Assembly (NCBI GenBank): GCA_015680685.1
Contig: MNCI01037811.1
Span: 6,207-70,206 of the forward strand
Reading direction: 5' to 3'
Length of the DNA: 64,000 nt
Origin: Gnetum montanum
Taxonomy: Eukaryota; Streptophyta; Gnetopsida; Gnetales; Gnetaceae
Part shown: positions 36,587-48,100 of the stretch, piece by piece
How the letters are laid out: each line of letters starts with the position of its first letter
How positions within the stretch are numbered: the first letter of the stretch is position 1
Translations under genes and position numbers: made by a program
The notes under the pieces: model-generated
What the model saw: only the letters and a program-made list of their open reading frames with translations
Database searches by the model: none
Told to the model about the DNA's origin: nothing

Positions 36587-36604
36587 TCCCTGGCAATGGT
36601 GCCA
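36587..36604 (-). other. Primer-binding site, element 3
   Basis: On the minus strand it reads TGGCACCATTGCCAGGGA. It differs from the Athila-type site TGGCGCCGTTGCCGGGGA by three changes, each consistent with CpG decay. Confidence 0.8.
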
Positions 36605-36605
36605 A

Positions 36606-37430
36606 TGATGAGTGGTGAGGTATCCCTACGCTCAACCATATGAATACGAGTGTCCACACACGATTTGGTCGAATTCCAAGGACCAAGTGCTTATGTGCCT
36701 TTGTGGAACAAGAATGGGTTCATCAATTGTTGTCTTCCCAAGTTTACTTGTATGTCACAATTGTATGGTTAAGTAAATTTGAGGCATATGATTTTTATAC
36801 TTTTTTGTGTTTTTATGTCCTACTACTAATAAGGGAGGAGAGAGATAACTAAGTAACTAATTTAATTTGACTACTTATTAACTAGGATCTAATTGATCCT
36901 AACACCAGTATTCGTTCTCACTTATTGTACACATCCTAAACCAGTGCAACACTACTGGGATTACTAAACACTAATCGTTACTGGGTTACCAAGTGTTACA
37001 TGCATGCTCGAAGTGATCATACTATGTGTGCTTACTTAGGAGAGTTGTATGGTGAGAGAGAATCATTAATTAACTAAGGAAAGAATTAAGTAATAGTAAT
37101 TAACATTAATTAATCTATTCTGAATGCTGCAAGGTTTATCACAAAGTTCGTCTTTATTGTTGTACACAAGGTGTGCTCAAGTATACAATGCTCGAATAAT
37201 GATCCATTCACTTTATGACTCCTACTACGGGCACACAGAAATAATTCTAACTCTAAGAGGAAGAAAAGGCAAGAGTTTGGGTAAGGGACTAAGACTAACT
37301 ATGCAAACCAAGTGTGCCTACCTCTTATTTATAGGCAATGAGGCAGGCCACAATATCGCATACATGATATCACATGGAAGGCCATGATATTGCGTATGCG
37401 ATATCATGGATGCAATATTGTGGCTCATCA
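36606..37430 (-). repeat. 5' LTR of element 3 (outer right)
   Basis: It starts TGATGAGTGG and ends GCTCATCA in plus coordinates. It is closely similar to the middle LTR and has palindromic GATATC words at 37350-37420. Confidence 0.88.
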
Positions 37431-37435
37431 ATAGG
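37431..37435. repeat. Putative outer target duplication ATAGG (right), element 3
   Basis: It directly follows the LTR end CTCATCA and matches 26395-26399. Confidence 0.55.
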
Positions 37436-38594
37436 CATGAGATGCTACATGACCAAGTCAATGATTATTAGGTATTGGTTGTCATTAATTGGTTGTAGGG
37501 TATGTATGCTAGCTAAGTGTGGACTACAGTGTGGATTATGTTTGTATTGTGTGTGTTAATGTTATGCATATAGTGCTTAAAGCATACACAAGGCTAAACT
37601 CTAATGCAAGTTATTATGTACTCCATTCTTCTCCTCCAATGTAGTCTTATCAACTATCAAGTAAGGGAAGTGTAAAGGCTTTTCACTCAATTTAATACTA
37701 ACTTTATTTATTTATAAGTGATGGCTCTAAGGGTGTAGAAAAGCATGAAAAGGGCTAAGGAGAGGGATGTTTGTAAAGGGTATTCAATGTATATTTTTAT
37801 ATACAAATGTATAGTTTTCTATAACATGCCAATACTATATAACCCCTGTGGTACTCTTATGTATATGATGTATATGTTTTATGTATACTATGAGATTAGT
37901 TTAGAATTTTGGTTTATGTATAAACATGTTACTATATATATTGATGTATAGTTGTGGATAGTAAGCTTGATGTGCTACTTGACCTTTAGTTTGACATGGT
38001 TTTGATACAATATAAACTTGTGAGATATAAATATTATTATTGAGGCCAACATTGCCCATGCTAGGCATTGGGCCATGATTCATAATGTTTGATCCCATGA
38101 CAATTAAGAATTCTTGATTTTTAAACCCATACAAATTATTTTCTTAGATGTAGCTGATCCACCTATGTATTATTGGCCGTTAAATTTAACATCATGCTTT
38201 CTCCAAAATCTTATTATTATTAGTATTAAATATTAGTTTTGAGTGGTTGATAAAGAATGTATGTGTATAAACAATAATCACTAGGTGACTTCTATCATTA
38301 GGCATCATGGTGGTAGTGGACGTAACACCCCAAGTGGTGGGTAGAATAGCCCAGGCATGGGTGTCATGGGTTACATAATGGTTGTAGAGGTGGCATAGCT
38401 GACAATGGTGGAGAATGTGGTGGGAGTTATGTTTGGGCGTTATGGGAGTTATGTGCCATAGAGGCAAATGTGGAGTAGTGAACAACAAATGACGTTGATG
38501 TAGGAAGCTGCTATAAAAGTAGTAACATGTAACAAAGATATCATCTCTCAGCCTCCCCCTCTTCCACCACCAAACAAGAATAGGGGATCTTGGT
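37436..38594. other. Intergenic; promoter-like stretch before the Tat-like element
   Basis: From 37436 to 38190 the DNA is A/T-rich with no gene seen. From 38280 to 38510, GTGGTGG / GTTATG-type words recur that resemble, in style only, the family X LTR. A TATA-like CTATAAAAGTAG lies at about 38511-38522. The minus-strand 155-codon frame (38659-38192) crosses this stretch and the LTR start and is not supported as a gene. Confidence 0.35.
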
Positions 38595-40283
38595 TGAAAC
38601 ACCACCAAATTTGGGCTCCCAGGTCTCAACTGCAAATCACTAAGTGTCAAAACTTGCAAAAAAACTTTTTTAAGTGTTGAGACTATGCTCCCAACTACTG
38701 GGACTATGCTCTAAAGTGTAGTCAACGTAGTTGACATAGATAACCCAAAATTGCAGGATTTTTCTAAGTGTCAACCATAGCTGCAAAATTTTCTAAGTGT
38801 CCTAACTACACTCCCCCTATCGAGACTACATTCTAAAGCATAGCTAGCATAGTCTATACTCCAATGACCAGTTTTGTAGATTTACAAAAGTGTCAAGCCA
38901 GATGCTATTGAGCATGGTTGGGATGCAAGAAATAGTTTAGCAAAATTTCTAATTTCTAGCACTATGCTCCCTACTATGCTCTAGAGTGTAGTTAGCATAG
39001 TCAACACTAAGGACATTAATTTTGCAAGATTTTTCTAAGTGTTTGGGCTACACTCTCCCTACCAAGACTATGCTCTAGAGCGTAGTTAGCATAGTCTGCT
39101 CTAAACCTCATTTTTTGGCAAAATTTGCCTAGCTTTTGGATTATGCTCTAGAGCATAATCAGCGTAGTCTACCAAAACTAGCTCCAAAGGCCTCTAGAAC
39201 GTAGCATAGGCCTTCATTTCAGCTCCAAAATTTCTTCAGCAAGAAAGATAGCAATTTGCATTCCATTTGCACCCCCCCCCCCCCCCCCCCCCCCCCCNCC
39301 TATGCTTGACACCACTCAAGAGAGTAGACAGTGTAGTCCCAGAGCATAGTCTCCAAAACTGCATTATTTTACATTGTTTTTAGGTACATTGCAGTCTATT
39401 TGACACTCGCACATGCAGTCTTAGCAATGTAGTCACAATTTGGTAATCCCATAGGGTCCATTAGAGCACACCAGTAGAAGATAATTTTACTTTAGTGGAA
39501 GCATAGTTGGGACTAGTGTGGTACCAACTACCTCGCTACCATGTGGTGCTTGATCCACAATTCACGCTAATCCTAGCCCTATAAATACCCTAATGTTCCA
39601 CATTCTAGGGGTTGGTAAATCAAAAGCAAAGTTAGCATTTGAAGTACTTGATTGGCATTTTAGCATTTGGCAAAATCAAAGCGCACTTGGCATTCTTGGG
39701 CAAATATCGTTGCACACTATCGCAGTATCATTACACACCACCCAAGACACCGTCGACCACCGCAGCTCACAAGACACCATGGGAGCCAACCAAGTAGGCT
39801 CAAACTACATGACAAATGTTAGTTCTTCACCTTGAGACTATGACCATGCTTGCCTACTGTGCTTGTTTGTACACCATGTACCTCCTCAACTCTCTTTGCA
39901 GTTAACTATGCTCCCCACATTTGAGGTGGTGCCACTTTATCTCTTGCTTACATTATGTGCATTTTTAGCATTTTCTCTTGCATTCTGACATTCTACTTGC
40001 AATTTTTACCGTTCTTGTACATATTCACTCATTTGCACCCTCATTTTCATGCCAAAAACCTCAACTATGCTCACCTCGTGGGCACTGTAGATATCAAAAA
40101 TATCATGAAAACCTATAACATTCATTTTGTTGTAACACTTGTAAGTCCCAATTCAATCGATAAGATTATTTGGACACCTTGCCTTTGTTACCAACAAGCC
40201 CTCGTGCAGATGTGGGATCAAGGCTGTGTGAAGACAGACCTCTCAAAGTACCACTCTAGCCTCTGATGTTTTTGGTCGCTACA
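38595..40283 (+). repeat. 5' LTR of element A
   Basis: It starts TGAAACACCACCAAATTTGG and ends GGTCGCTACA, about 1.69 kb. The ends agree with the LTR of element B (TGAAACACC ... GGTTGCTACA on its strand). Bases 38690-39360 carry about six near-palindromes of the type GACTATGCTCTAGAGCGTAG. A run of C at 39272-39300 holds a single N. Confidence 0.85.
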
Positions 40284-40714
40284 ATTTTTTAGCACTAGAA
40301 GGAGGGCCTTCGTCATTTCCTTCTTCAACAATCCCTTGGTTGTTGCCTTATGTGCTCCCTACACCTTTTGTAGAGTTGTCCCTATTGTTGATTCCCCTAG
40401 AACCCCACTAAAAACTACTAGAGTGTTTACACTTAGCCACATTCTAGGCACTCAACAAAGTGTAGCTAGCTCCAACATAGTGAGTGTAGTCGACTCTGAG
40501 TGTAGTCCTAGAGTTAGTTATTTTTTAGCATGTTTACACTTAGTCATTTTTCTTTGCATTTTAGACTCAGTCATTTTTTCTACATGTTTTACACTTAGCC
40601 ATTTTCTTCAGCAATTGCATAGTTTTCGCACTTAGTCGTTTTTCTCTTATCTTTTACATCACCAGCCTTTTGCATTTCCTTTTTCATCATCAACCTTTTG
40701 CGTTTCCCAAGGTC
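40284..40714 (+). other. Primer-site region and leader, element A
   Basis: Directly after the LTR come ATTTTTTAGCACTAGAAGGAGG and the bases GGCC. This may be a decayed TGGCGCTAGAAGGAGGG-type primer site; I do not assign the tRNA. The rest to 40714 is leader without a recognised gene. Short TTAGTCATTTTT-like phrases recur at 40435-40650. Confidence 0.5.
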
Positions 40715-42670
40715 ATGGTGTTTAACAACGAGCAATACAACTTTGTTTGCACAAAACTCCAAGTGAGTTTGCCCTTAAACTACCAAGAAATGGATGCCAA
40801 ATGTAGTTATGAGCTCATGCATCATAATGGAATGGAATGATTCCATTCTAATTTTGACTTTATCCTACTCATGGAAGACTATTAGTGGATTCTAGACAAC
40901 CTCATCTACAACATGGACCATGAGGTAGGGACAAACTATGAGGAGCCCCTCTAGGAGGAGCTAGACGGGTTTGAGGCTCAATTTGAGCATGATAACTCAT
41001 TCCATGCCTCATTCCAATAAATAGCCTCTACTTTTGTTCCTATATAGTCTTGCAGCCTGGTGTCTCCGCCCAAGTCAATGCCTATGGTGGCAACTCACCA
41101 GAAATAGTAGATGCACTAGGATGTTTCTCTGCCTTTTAGCTTTCCCTTGAGCATGCCCTTCACCATCCCTTTATAGCCTACGTAGCCTATTTAGCCTATT
41201 CAGGTCATCTAGCCTTCTGTAGTAGGAACTATTGCACCTATGCAACTCTACATGTACATCATGCATATTTGTTCCCTGCCGTACGTGACTCAGGCATCAT
41301 TTGTCCCACCTATCATGTTAGCTTCCTTTGTAATGGCCCAAATCACAAACGCATGATGGGGCCTAGGCACTACACCCATGGCATAGCCCATGTAGTAGGC
41401 ATCATGTGTGATCACATAACTCAACAACCACAGTAGGTGACATAACCCATGCAGCCTACCACAATCGCACCCAACTTCAATCAAGCATTTCAGCTAATCC
41501 AAAGTCTCACTGAAGAGGTTAAGCAACTTAAGGCTACCTTCTTTGAAACTAGCCATGTGATGGACTTCTACCAATATGATCCAATCAGTCCTCTAGTCCC
41601 ACCACTGGCACTACCTATCGAGGTCCCACTTCCATAGTTTACCAAATACAATGGTGAAGGAGACCCTAACACTCATCTAGTAACCTTCCAATAAAAATGC
41701 CTCCTACTGTAGGCATGGCCAAACATCATCATCTATGTGTTCACCATGTATCTAACTAGTAAGCCATTAGATTGGTACAACGTGCTCCTAGGGCCTCTCT
41801 TACCTCTTTGGAGGAATTGCTTACCCAATTCATCACACACTTCAAGTACAACTTGAAGCCTAAGGTGACCTAAGATCAGCTGATGCAGGTTAAGTAGGGT
41901 CACTTAAAGCCCATGCAAAAATTCATTCAACAATGGAGCACATCACTCAACAAGATCCACAAGCCCATTGTAAAACACATGTGCTGGCCTTCTTCAAAGG
42001 CATAGTAAACAACTTCATGAAGTTGAAACTGTACCACCTTGCCCCACAATCCTTGAGTCAAGCATTTGCTCAAACCAAGAGAATTCAAGATGTGATGGAG
42101 GCCAGCAAGGATCTAGCCTACATGAACTACAAAAACCTACATGAAAAGAAATAAAAAGACAAGGACAAAGGAAAGAAAGCAACCACAACCATTGTGATGA
42201 TGGCCAACAAGGCTAAACCAATCAACACCAAACCAATGGCCAAGCCCAAGGCCCCAACCAACAACTGGCTCTAGCGTAGTAGCAAACAAGTAGCCTACAT
42301 TGTCAACAACCATGGCACATGCTACCAAAAGGCCCAATTTCGAGCGTAAGGATCACTCGAAGTATACACTATTGCCAATTAAGAAATTAGAGCTCTTAGA
42401 CCAATTTCTTCATGCTAAACACATCCAATACAAGTAGATGCTCAAGGACACTCACAAGTGGCATGATTAATATTGTGAGCTCCTCAAGAATCCTTTGGTC
42501 ACACTGCCTAATAAGCCTTTAGTTCGTAAGCATTTCAGATTAGATCGATTTTGCCAATATCATTAATTGTAAGGTCATGATATATACTTTTACATGATAT
42601 TATAGGATGATATACAATGCATGATTGACAAGGGTGAGTTGGTTCTTGACACTACCAACCTAGTGCGTCC
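40715..42670 (+). pseudogene. gag remnant, element A
   Basis: The likely start is the ATG at 40715 (MVFNNEQYNF). Readable blocks include NFNQAFQLIQSLTEEVKQLK (41472-41531) and FTKYNGEGDPNTHLVTFQ just after 41637. KPLDWYNVLL follows, matching the retrotransposon gag domain style (F-x-G-x-G-D-P-x-x-H, then LDWY). Next comes the block 41933-42154 ending in a Lys-rich stretch. A knuckle-like C-x2-H-x4-GH appears near 42550-42585. Many stops are present. Confidence 0.7.
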
Positions 42671-43915
42671 CCAAACCAATCGATGGGGGTTTATAAAGAT
42701 CCTCTTAACATAAGCGGTGCAAGGTACATCATCAATCCCATCAGCGTTGATAATGATTCAAAACCAATAGAGGAACTATTTGTGGTTTATGTGTCCTCCA
42801 ATGACACTAAGGCCTCCTTGACACCAACTAGTTCAAGAAGCCCTTTCATCTTCAAAGCATCACCTCAGGCACCCATAACATCCTTTGTGATCAAGGCCCC
42901 ATAGCACATTGTAGTAGTAGCAACATAATCATCTTTCATTGTAAAGGCACCACAGCATGCAGACTCCCCATTTGTTTACACTCTGGTGGTGGGTAATGCA
43001 TTAGTCCCTACTTGCCCAAAGCCCCATCCTATAGCCAATACCAACAAGCAATCAAAAGGGAAACCTGGAAGGCCCAACAAGTTCCTCATTGATCGAATGC
43101 TTAGGAAAAACTAGGAGTAAAGGGCACTAGGCCCACCAAAGCCTATTTTCTTGTCTTTCATCCCAATGACCCAACCAACCGAGGAGGCCATTGCAACAAG
43201 CAACTAACAATGGAGCACCAAGGCTCCAAAGCAAACAAGACAAGCAAAGTCTAAATCCTTTCCATGAGAGATTCGTTTCTTGGACTACATGGAGGAGATG
43301 AAGATCACTAACAAAAAAGTAGTAGATAGCGGAAAAGATTTCCTTAATGCATTAACATAAGTTAAGTAGGCTTTAAAACAAAAGAATATAACGTTAAGCT
43401 TGTATGACCTCATAATAACTTCCTCTACTCACGGTGAAGCGTTAGTGCACATGTTGATCTCCATTCCTATCACTAAGGACATCCCAGTAGATGAACAATC
43501 CATTCATGTTGTGATGTTGCCTTCTTCCCCATAGGAATCAAGTTCAACACCCTTGATGTTCGTGATGAGGTGATCAAGGTGGACCCTGAGAAGGGTTAAG
43601 TTATTACCATGCTAATGTTCATCACCATCCACATGGGGAAATGAAGAATCCACAAGGTGCACATTGATGATGGGGCGGCAACTAACATCATCTTGTACCT
43701 AGTGGTTGACAAGCTAGATCTTGCTGAAAAAATCAAACTAAGAAAAACAACATGCCTTAAATCCTTTAATGGTTCATGTGTTGTCATAAGGGGAACTATC
43801 ATGATAGCCTTCATGGTAGGGGAGAAACTCCCCACTACTACTAAATTCATAGTGGTTGAGGAGATGCCAAGTTTCAACTTGATCTTGGATAGGCCCTGGC
43901 TAGCCTAGCTACAGG
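42671..43915 (+). pseudogene. Aspartic protease region, element A
   Basis: An open block at 43657-43908 reads VHIDDGAATNIILY near its start, where Tat-type proteases have a D-x-G-x-x-x-(D/N)-I-L active site. It ends NLILDRPWLA, the G-R-x-W-L motif with D for G. The region before it (42683-42904 and 43000-43600) is a Pro/Thr/Lys-rich linker with stops. It would process Gag-Pol in an intact element. Confidence 0.72.
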
Positions 43916-44504
43916 TTGTCTCCTCCCCAATCCATCAAGAAATCCACCTTCCATATGAAGGTGGAGAGGTTATCATACACAGTGAAAATGCAACCCATTT
44001 GACCATTAGCAACATTGACGCTGAATAAGGGCCAAAGGTGGAGTTCCCCAATGACACCTACTGCAGAGGACGAAGGCGAAAAATGTGAAGCAAACTAACC
44101 CAAAGAGCCAACAAGAGCCCCTAACCCTCCAGAAGATGATTTGTGGGCAAAGTTGCCCTCTAACATAGCAAATGAAGGTCAGGGAAAATACTAAATTTTA
44201 CCGTCCAGGCCTTATGCACCCCATAACCCATACCAGATTAGGAAGCAACTATGTGACTAAGGCGTCCCCTTGGTCTAGTAGGTGCTGGGTGCCTGCCTGC
44301 TCCATTTCTGCATGCTTTGCTTGCTTGCATTTTATTTACATTTGGCATTAGTGTAGGTGGTTGCATTTTTTGCATTGTTTACCTTATTGTGTTTTTATTT
44401 CTCCTATTCATGCATTTTTGCTAAGTTTACATTCTCACTTTAGCATTTAGTTTATACATAAAAACAACAAAATGCGAAAAAAATCATAAAATTTAAAAAT
44501 TACA
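43916..44504 (+). other. Linker after protease; end of readable pol, element A
   Basis: Decayed coding-like sequence runs to about 44270, then T-rich CATTTTATTTACATTTGGCA-type DNA. No RT is found here. Confidence 0.45.
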
Positions 44505-44790
44505 AAAACACCATGACCCACCAAGGCCTAAAACTAGCAATCTTTTCTTCCTTTATTATATGGCTTAGAATGACCTAAAATTACTAGACTATCCTACCAT
44601 GGCCCTAAACTAGCATCGCATGGCCTGCCATGGCCTAAAATTGACAAAAATTTTCCATTATCACATGGCCCAAAATGACCTTAAACTATCACATGAGGCC
44701 CAGAATGGCCTAAAAATATCAAAACATTATCTACACATGTGGCTTGAAATGGCCTAAAAATAGCAATCGCTATAGCCCAAATCACATTAA
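44505..44790 (+). repeat. CTAAAACTAGCA repeat array 1, element A
   Basis: Short degenerate units of about 35-45 bp recur with the core ATGGCCTAAAACTAGCAA / CCCTAAACTAGCATCG. It lies between the protease side and the 3' end of the antisense gene. Confidence 0.6.
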
Positions 44791-45135
44791 CTCATCGCAT
44801 CATTAATATCAAACACATAGCAAATAAATACAAAAGCCTACTCATTGTACACTCCATGTAGCAAACAAATCCACTCCATCTCATAAAAGGATAATAGCAT
44901 GATCATCCACATTACACATCAAAATATACATACAAAAATGCCCAATGACAAGGCTACATCAGAATCTACTTAACCGGTGGAATTAGGAGGGAGTGGACAC
45001 TCTTGTTTTAATATGCCACTAGGGCCTATAGCATCATTTCATGCCTATCGACAACAACAACAATAAAAAAAACTATAAGCAAATGTCTAATTTGCAAGCT
45101 AACAGGAAACGCAGAAAATGAAACAAAGAGCTAAC
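44791..45135. other. Spacer beyond the antisense gene's stop
   Basis: A/T- and CA-rich DNA, with no gene seen. On the minus strand it would be the 3' flank of the antisense gene. Confidence 0.4.
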
Positions 45136-48100
45136 CTAAGAGGATCCTGGATCAGCCATGTCTGAAGGGAGGTTATCAAGGCCCTCCTTCAAGCGTTGGA
45201 GGATCTTAGCCTCTGATGGCCATGTCTAGTCCTCTTGGCCAAAGTAAACACCTACAAGGATCTTATTTTTGTCAATGGAAACCATGCGAGTGACTGCATA
45301 GAAAAGGTATCAGACAAAGCCTCTCATGAGGGCATGGTAATATCCTCCTCCAGGGAGCCACTAACCACTATGTGATGAGCAAATATCTTAAAGGCTTAAC
45401 TCCCACCAATCGCCTCAATGAATATCTTGAGGTGGCCGACTTTGATAAACTCTTCTTTGAGTTGTTGTAGATATGCATCTTACTCACACTTATAGTGGCA
45501 CTTATGGTCCTTCTACATGTGCCCCCACTTGCACACCTTAGCACTGAAATTTTTCCAATCCTAGCCCTTATGGACAAGTAGGTCCATTTGTAGCCTCTAC
45601 TCAATGATCTCTCGAGTAGCTTCATTCTTGCCCCTGATTACCGACCAATACCTAGCATCATCAATCTCTGCAGTTCACTAAGTACTACCTCCTTGTGCAT
45701 GATCCAACAAGAAATCATATCAGGACTAGAAGTCCTTAATCTTTGTGTTTTGGCTCCCCATTATCTCTTGAAGCTCATGCACGCGTTTCCACAGGTGCTC
45801 ATTTGACCACCTATAACTCCATAACACTTTTGCATAGGAAAGCATGCACTTGCTAACTACCTTGTACACATGATGAGGCACTTGCTCCACTTCAAGAGGG
45901 TACTTGGGGATGACATCCACCTTAGCCACTCGGTTTAGGTCCTAGTGGAGCTTAGAACCAGTTAGCACACATGCAAGAAAATCAACAATCGGCCACAAAC
46001 TAAGCATAAAATTAGTAAAGCAACATAAGAAAAATAATAATATGCATACCAAGCTTAGGATCCCCCTATTGTATGTGGTCTATCATATCCCTAACAATTT
46101 CTTCCATGAAGGTAAACTTGTCTAGTGTTTCTACCCACAGCTTCATGCAATAGGCAGACACAGGTGATGCTCTACTGGCAGGTGCATCTAAGGCTACATA
46201 ACAGAAATACTTAGTAATAATAAAATAGCCAAATATGCAAGAGCAAAAGAGCAACAACAAATGACAAATTAAAGTGCTTACCAAGCAAACCCTTAGGTGT
46301 AAGAGCAAGGGGATCTCCTAGTTGCACACCATCAAAGAGGCTAGCAAATTAACCCTTGTCAGGGTAGAATAGCCCTCTACATCCAACTACTAGAAGGTCT
46401 TTGTGGCCTCATGCAGCTCCTCTATGTGTGCCTCCTTTTCCTCAACATGAAGAGGGACTGTCTTTGTTGTTGCTACTACCGCTACTTCGGTAGCCCTCTC
46501 ACCTAACTTACAAATATGGCATAATAGCATTAGCATAACATAACAGAAAAACATAAAAATTATAAACATAGAAAACATAAAAACAAATTCATATACACAT
46601 GTACTAACCTACAACATTAATTCATAAAGTGGGTATCTTGAGGCAACTTTTCTTGGTGCTCACTTGTTCAATCGCAAGGGTAACCTCCTTTACCGGGCAT
46701 GGCCTCTTGATCTTTACTTTGGAAGGTCCTACTGTTTCCCCAATATAATGGTTGACCTTGTTCACATCCCCAAAAATAACTAGGGGATACTCACCTATGT
46801 TGTCACTAATATAATGTGACCATGACTACCCCTGATGGCCTTTGGTCATAATTGAGTATGACTCATTGATCCCCTCTAGGGGGTCCTGCGTGCAAGTGGT
46901 TGTGAATAGGTGCTTGACCCAAGGCTTGGATAGCTACTCACAATCTTGCACTACCTAATGCTTGCTATCTTGGACCACCAGGAACTCCATGAACCTTTGT
47001 AGATATGCTACAAAGAATGCAAAGTGCATGTGAGACCTCAATTGGAGGTTGTAGCGAAGTCTGGTGATCTCTACTTGCAGTTTGGCAATGAGGAAGGAGG
47101 CCCAATTGAACCTTTTGCCCTCATCTAGTACCTTCCTCATCACCTGTGGCTGCTTCACCCTAAGGATTTTTTCTTGGGAGAGCAACTTCGGAAAGGCACA
47201 AACATAAAAAAGAAGGTAGAGCTCCTAGACCTTGAGCACACGCACGTCTCTAATCATGATGCCTTTGTGAGATCAGGTGATTTCCAACCATTCCTCAATC
47301 TTACCTTTGTGGTCTAACTCTCTAATAGCCTTGTCAATGACCAATGGGGCATCAAAGAAAAAGCTAAAGAGGTCAGACAACAAGGCATCATTAAGGTATA
47401 AGACTACCCTCACTTCGTGCACATAGGTGATGAAGCGGCAGGTGTCGCTACTAAAGGAGTCTATAATGGTGACCATTTTGGCCACCAGAATGCTAGGGCT
47501 AAGAGCCAAGAAAAGGCCCATCAACCCAACACGTGTGAGCCAATTGGTCAATTCCTTTAAGGCCTGATGGCACAACCAATGCTGCACCCCCTCCACATCA
47601 TTATACTTCATGTTGAGAGTGGCCTCACTGTGGCTTTTTGTGAGCACTGTCACATCTCCTAAAGCAACTACAACTGCAACATAGGCAAAAACAATGATAG
47701 CATTATGCAAGGGTAAATTAACGAGTGCATGTAAGCAAGCATAAAAGCCAAATGATTAGTACTTACGCTAAACAAACAATGTGTGAGACATAGGTGGTGG
47801 TGCAATTGGCTCCTTGAAATTGGGAACGCCACTAGCCCACCCCTCATCAAGCCAACCATAGGTCTTACATCACTCAAATGCCTTTGGCTACCAAGTGGAG
47901 TAATTCTTTAGATCATCTTCCACTTACTCAAGCATGGCCTCCTGAAGGTTTGGACTAGAGGAGAACACTTCTAGGGTAGTGTAGGTCAAGGAAAAAGCCC
48001 CTGGCTCATTATGGAGCCCCTTATTATCAACTTTGAATCTAACATTAAGCATGAGCATTTAGTGATTAGAAAATCTAGCATGAGCCAATAACATGAAAGA

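Larger units (their letters stand above)
26400..37430 (-). mobile_element. Athila-like element 3: composite with three LTRs
   Basis: LTRs lie at 26400-27296, 27615-28421 and 36606-37430, all on the minus strand. The outer flanks carry the same five bases, ATAGG (26395-26399 and 37431-37435). Between the right and middle LTRs is a full internal region (gag, protease, RT, RNase H, integrase). Between the middle and left LTRs only about 318 bp remain, but these keep both a polypurine-tract end and a primer site. The left LTR is clearly more diverged than the other two, which resemble each other. This looks like LTR-LTR recombination followed by internal deletion, or recombination with an older element. 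Confidence 0.8.

Noticed and set aside
38192-38659. 155-codon minus-strand frame
   Set aside because: It crosses the LTR boundary at 38595, is rich in His/Thr from simple repeats and has no domain.
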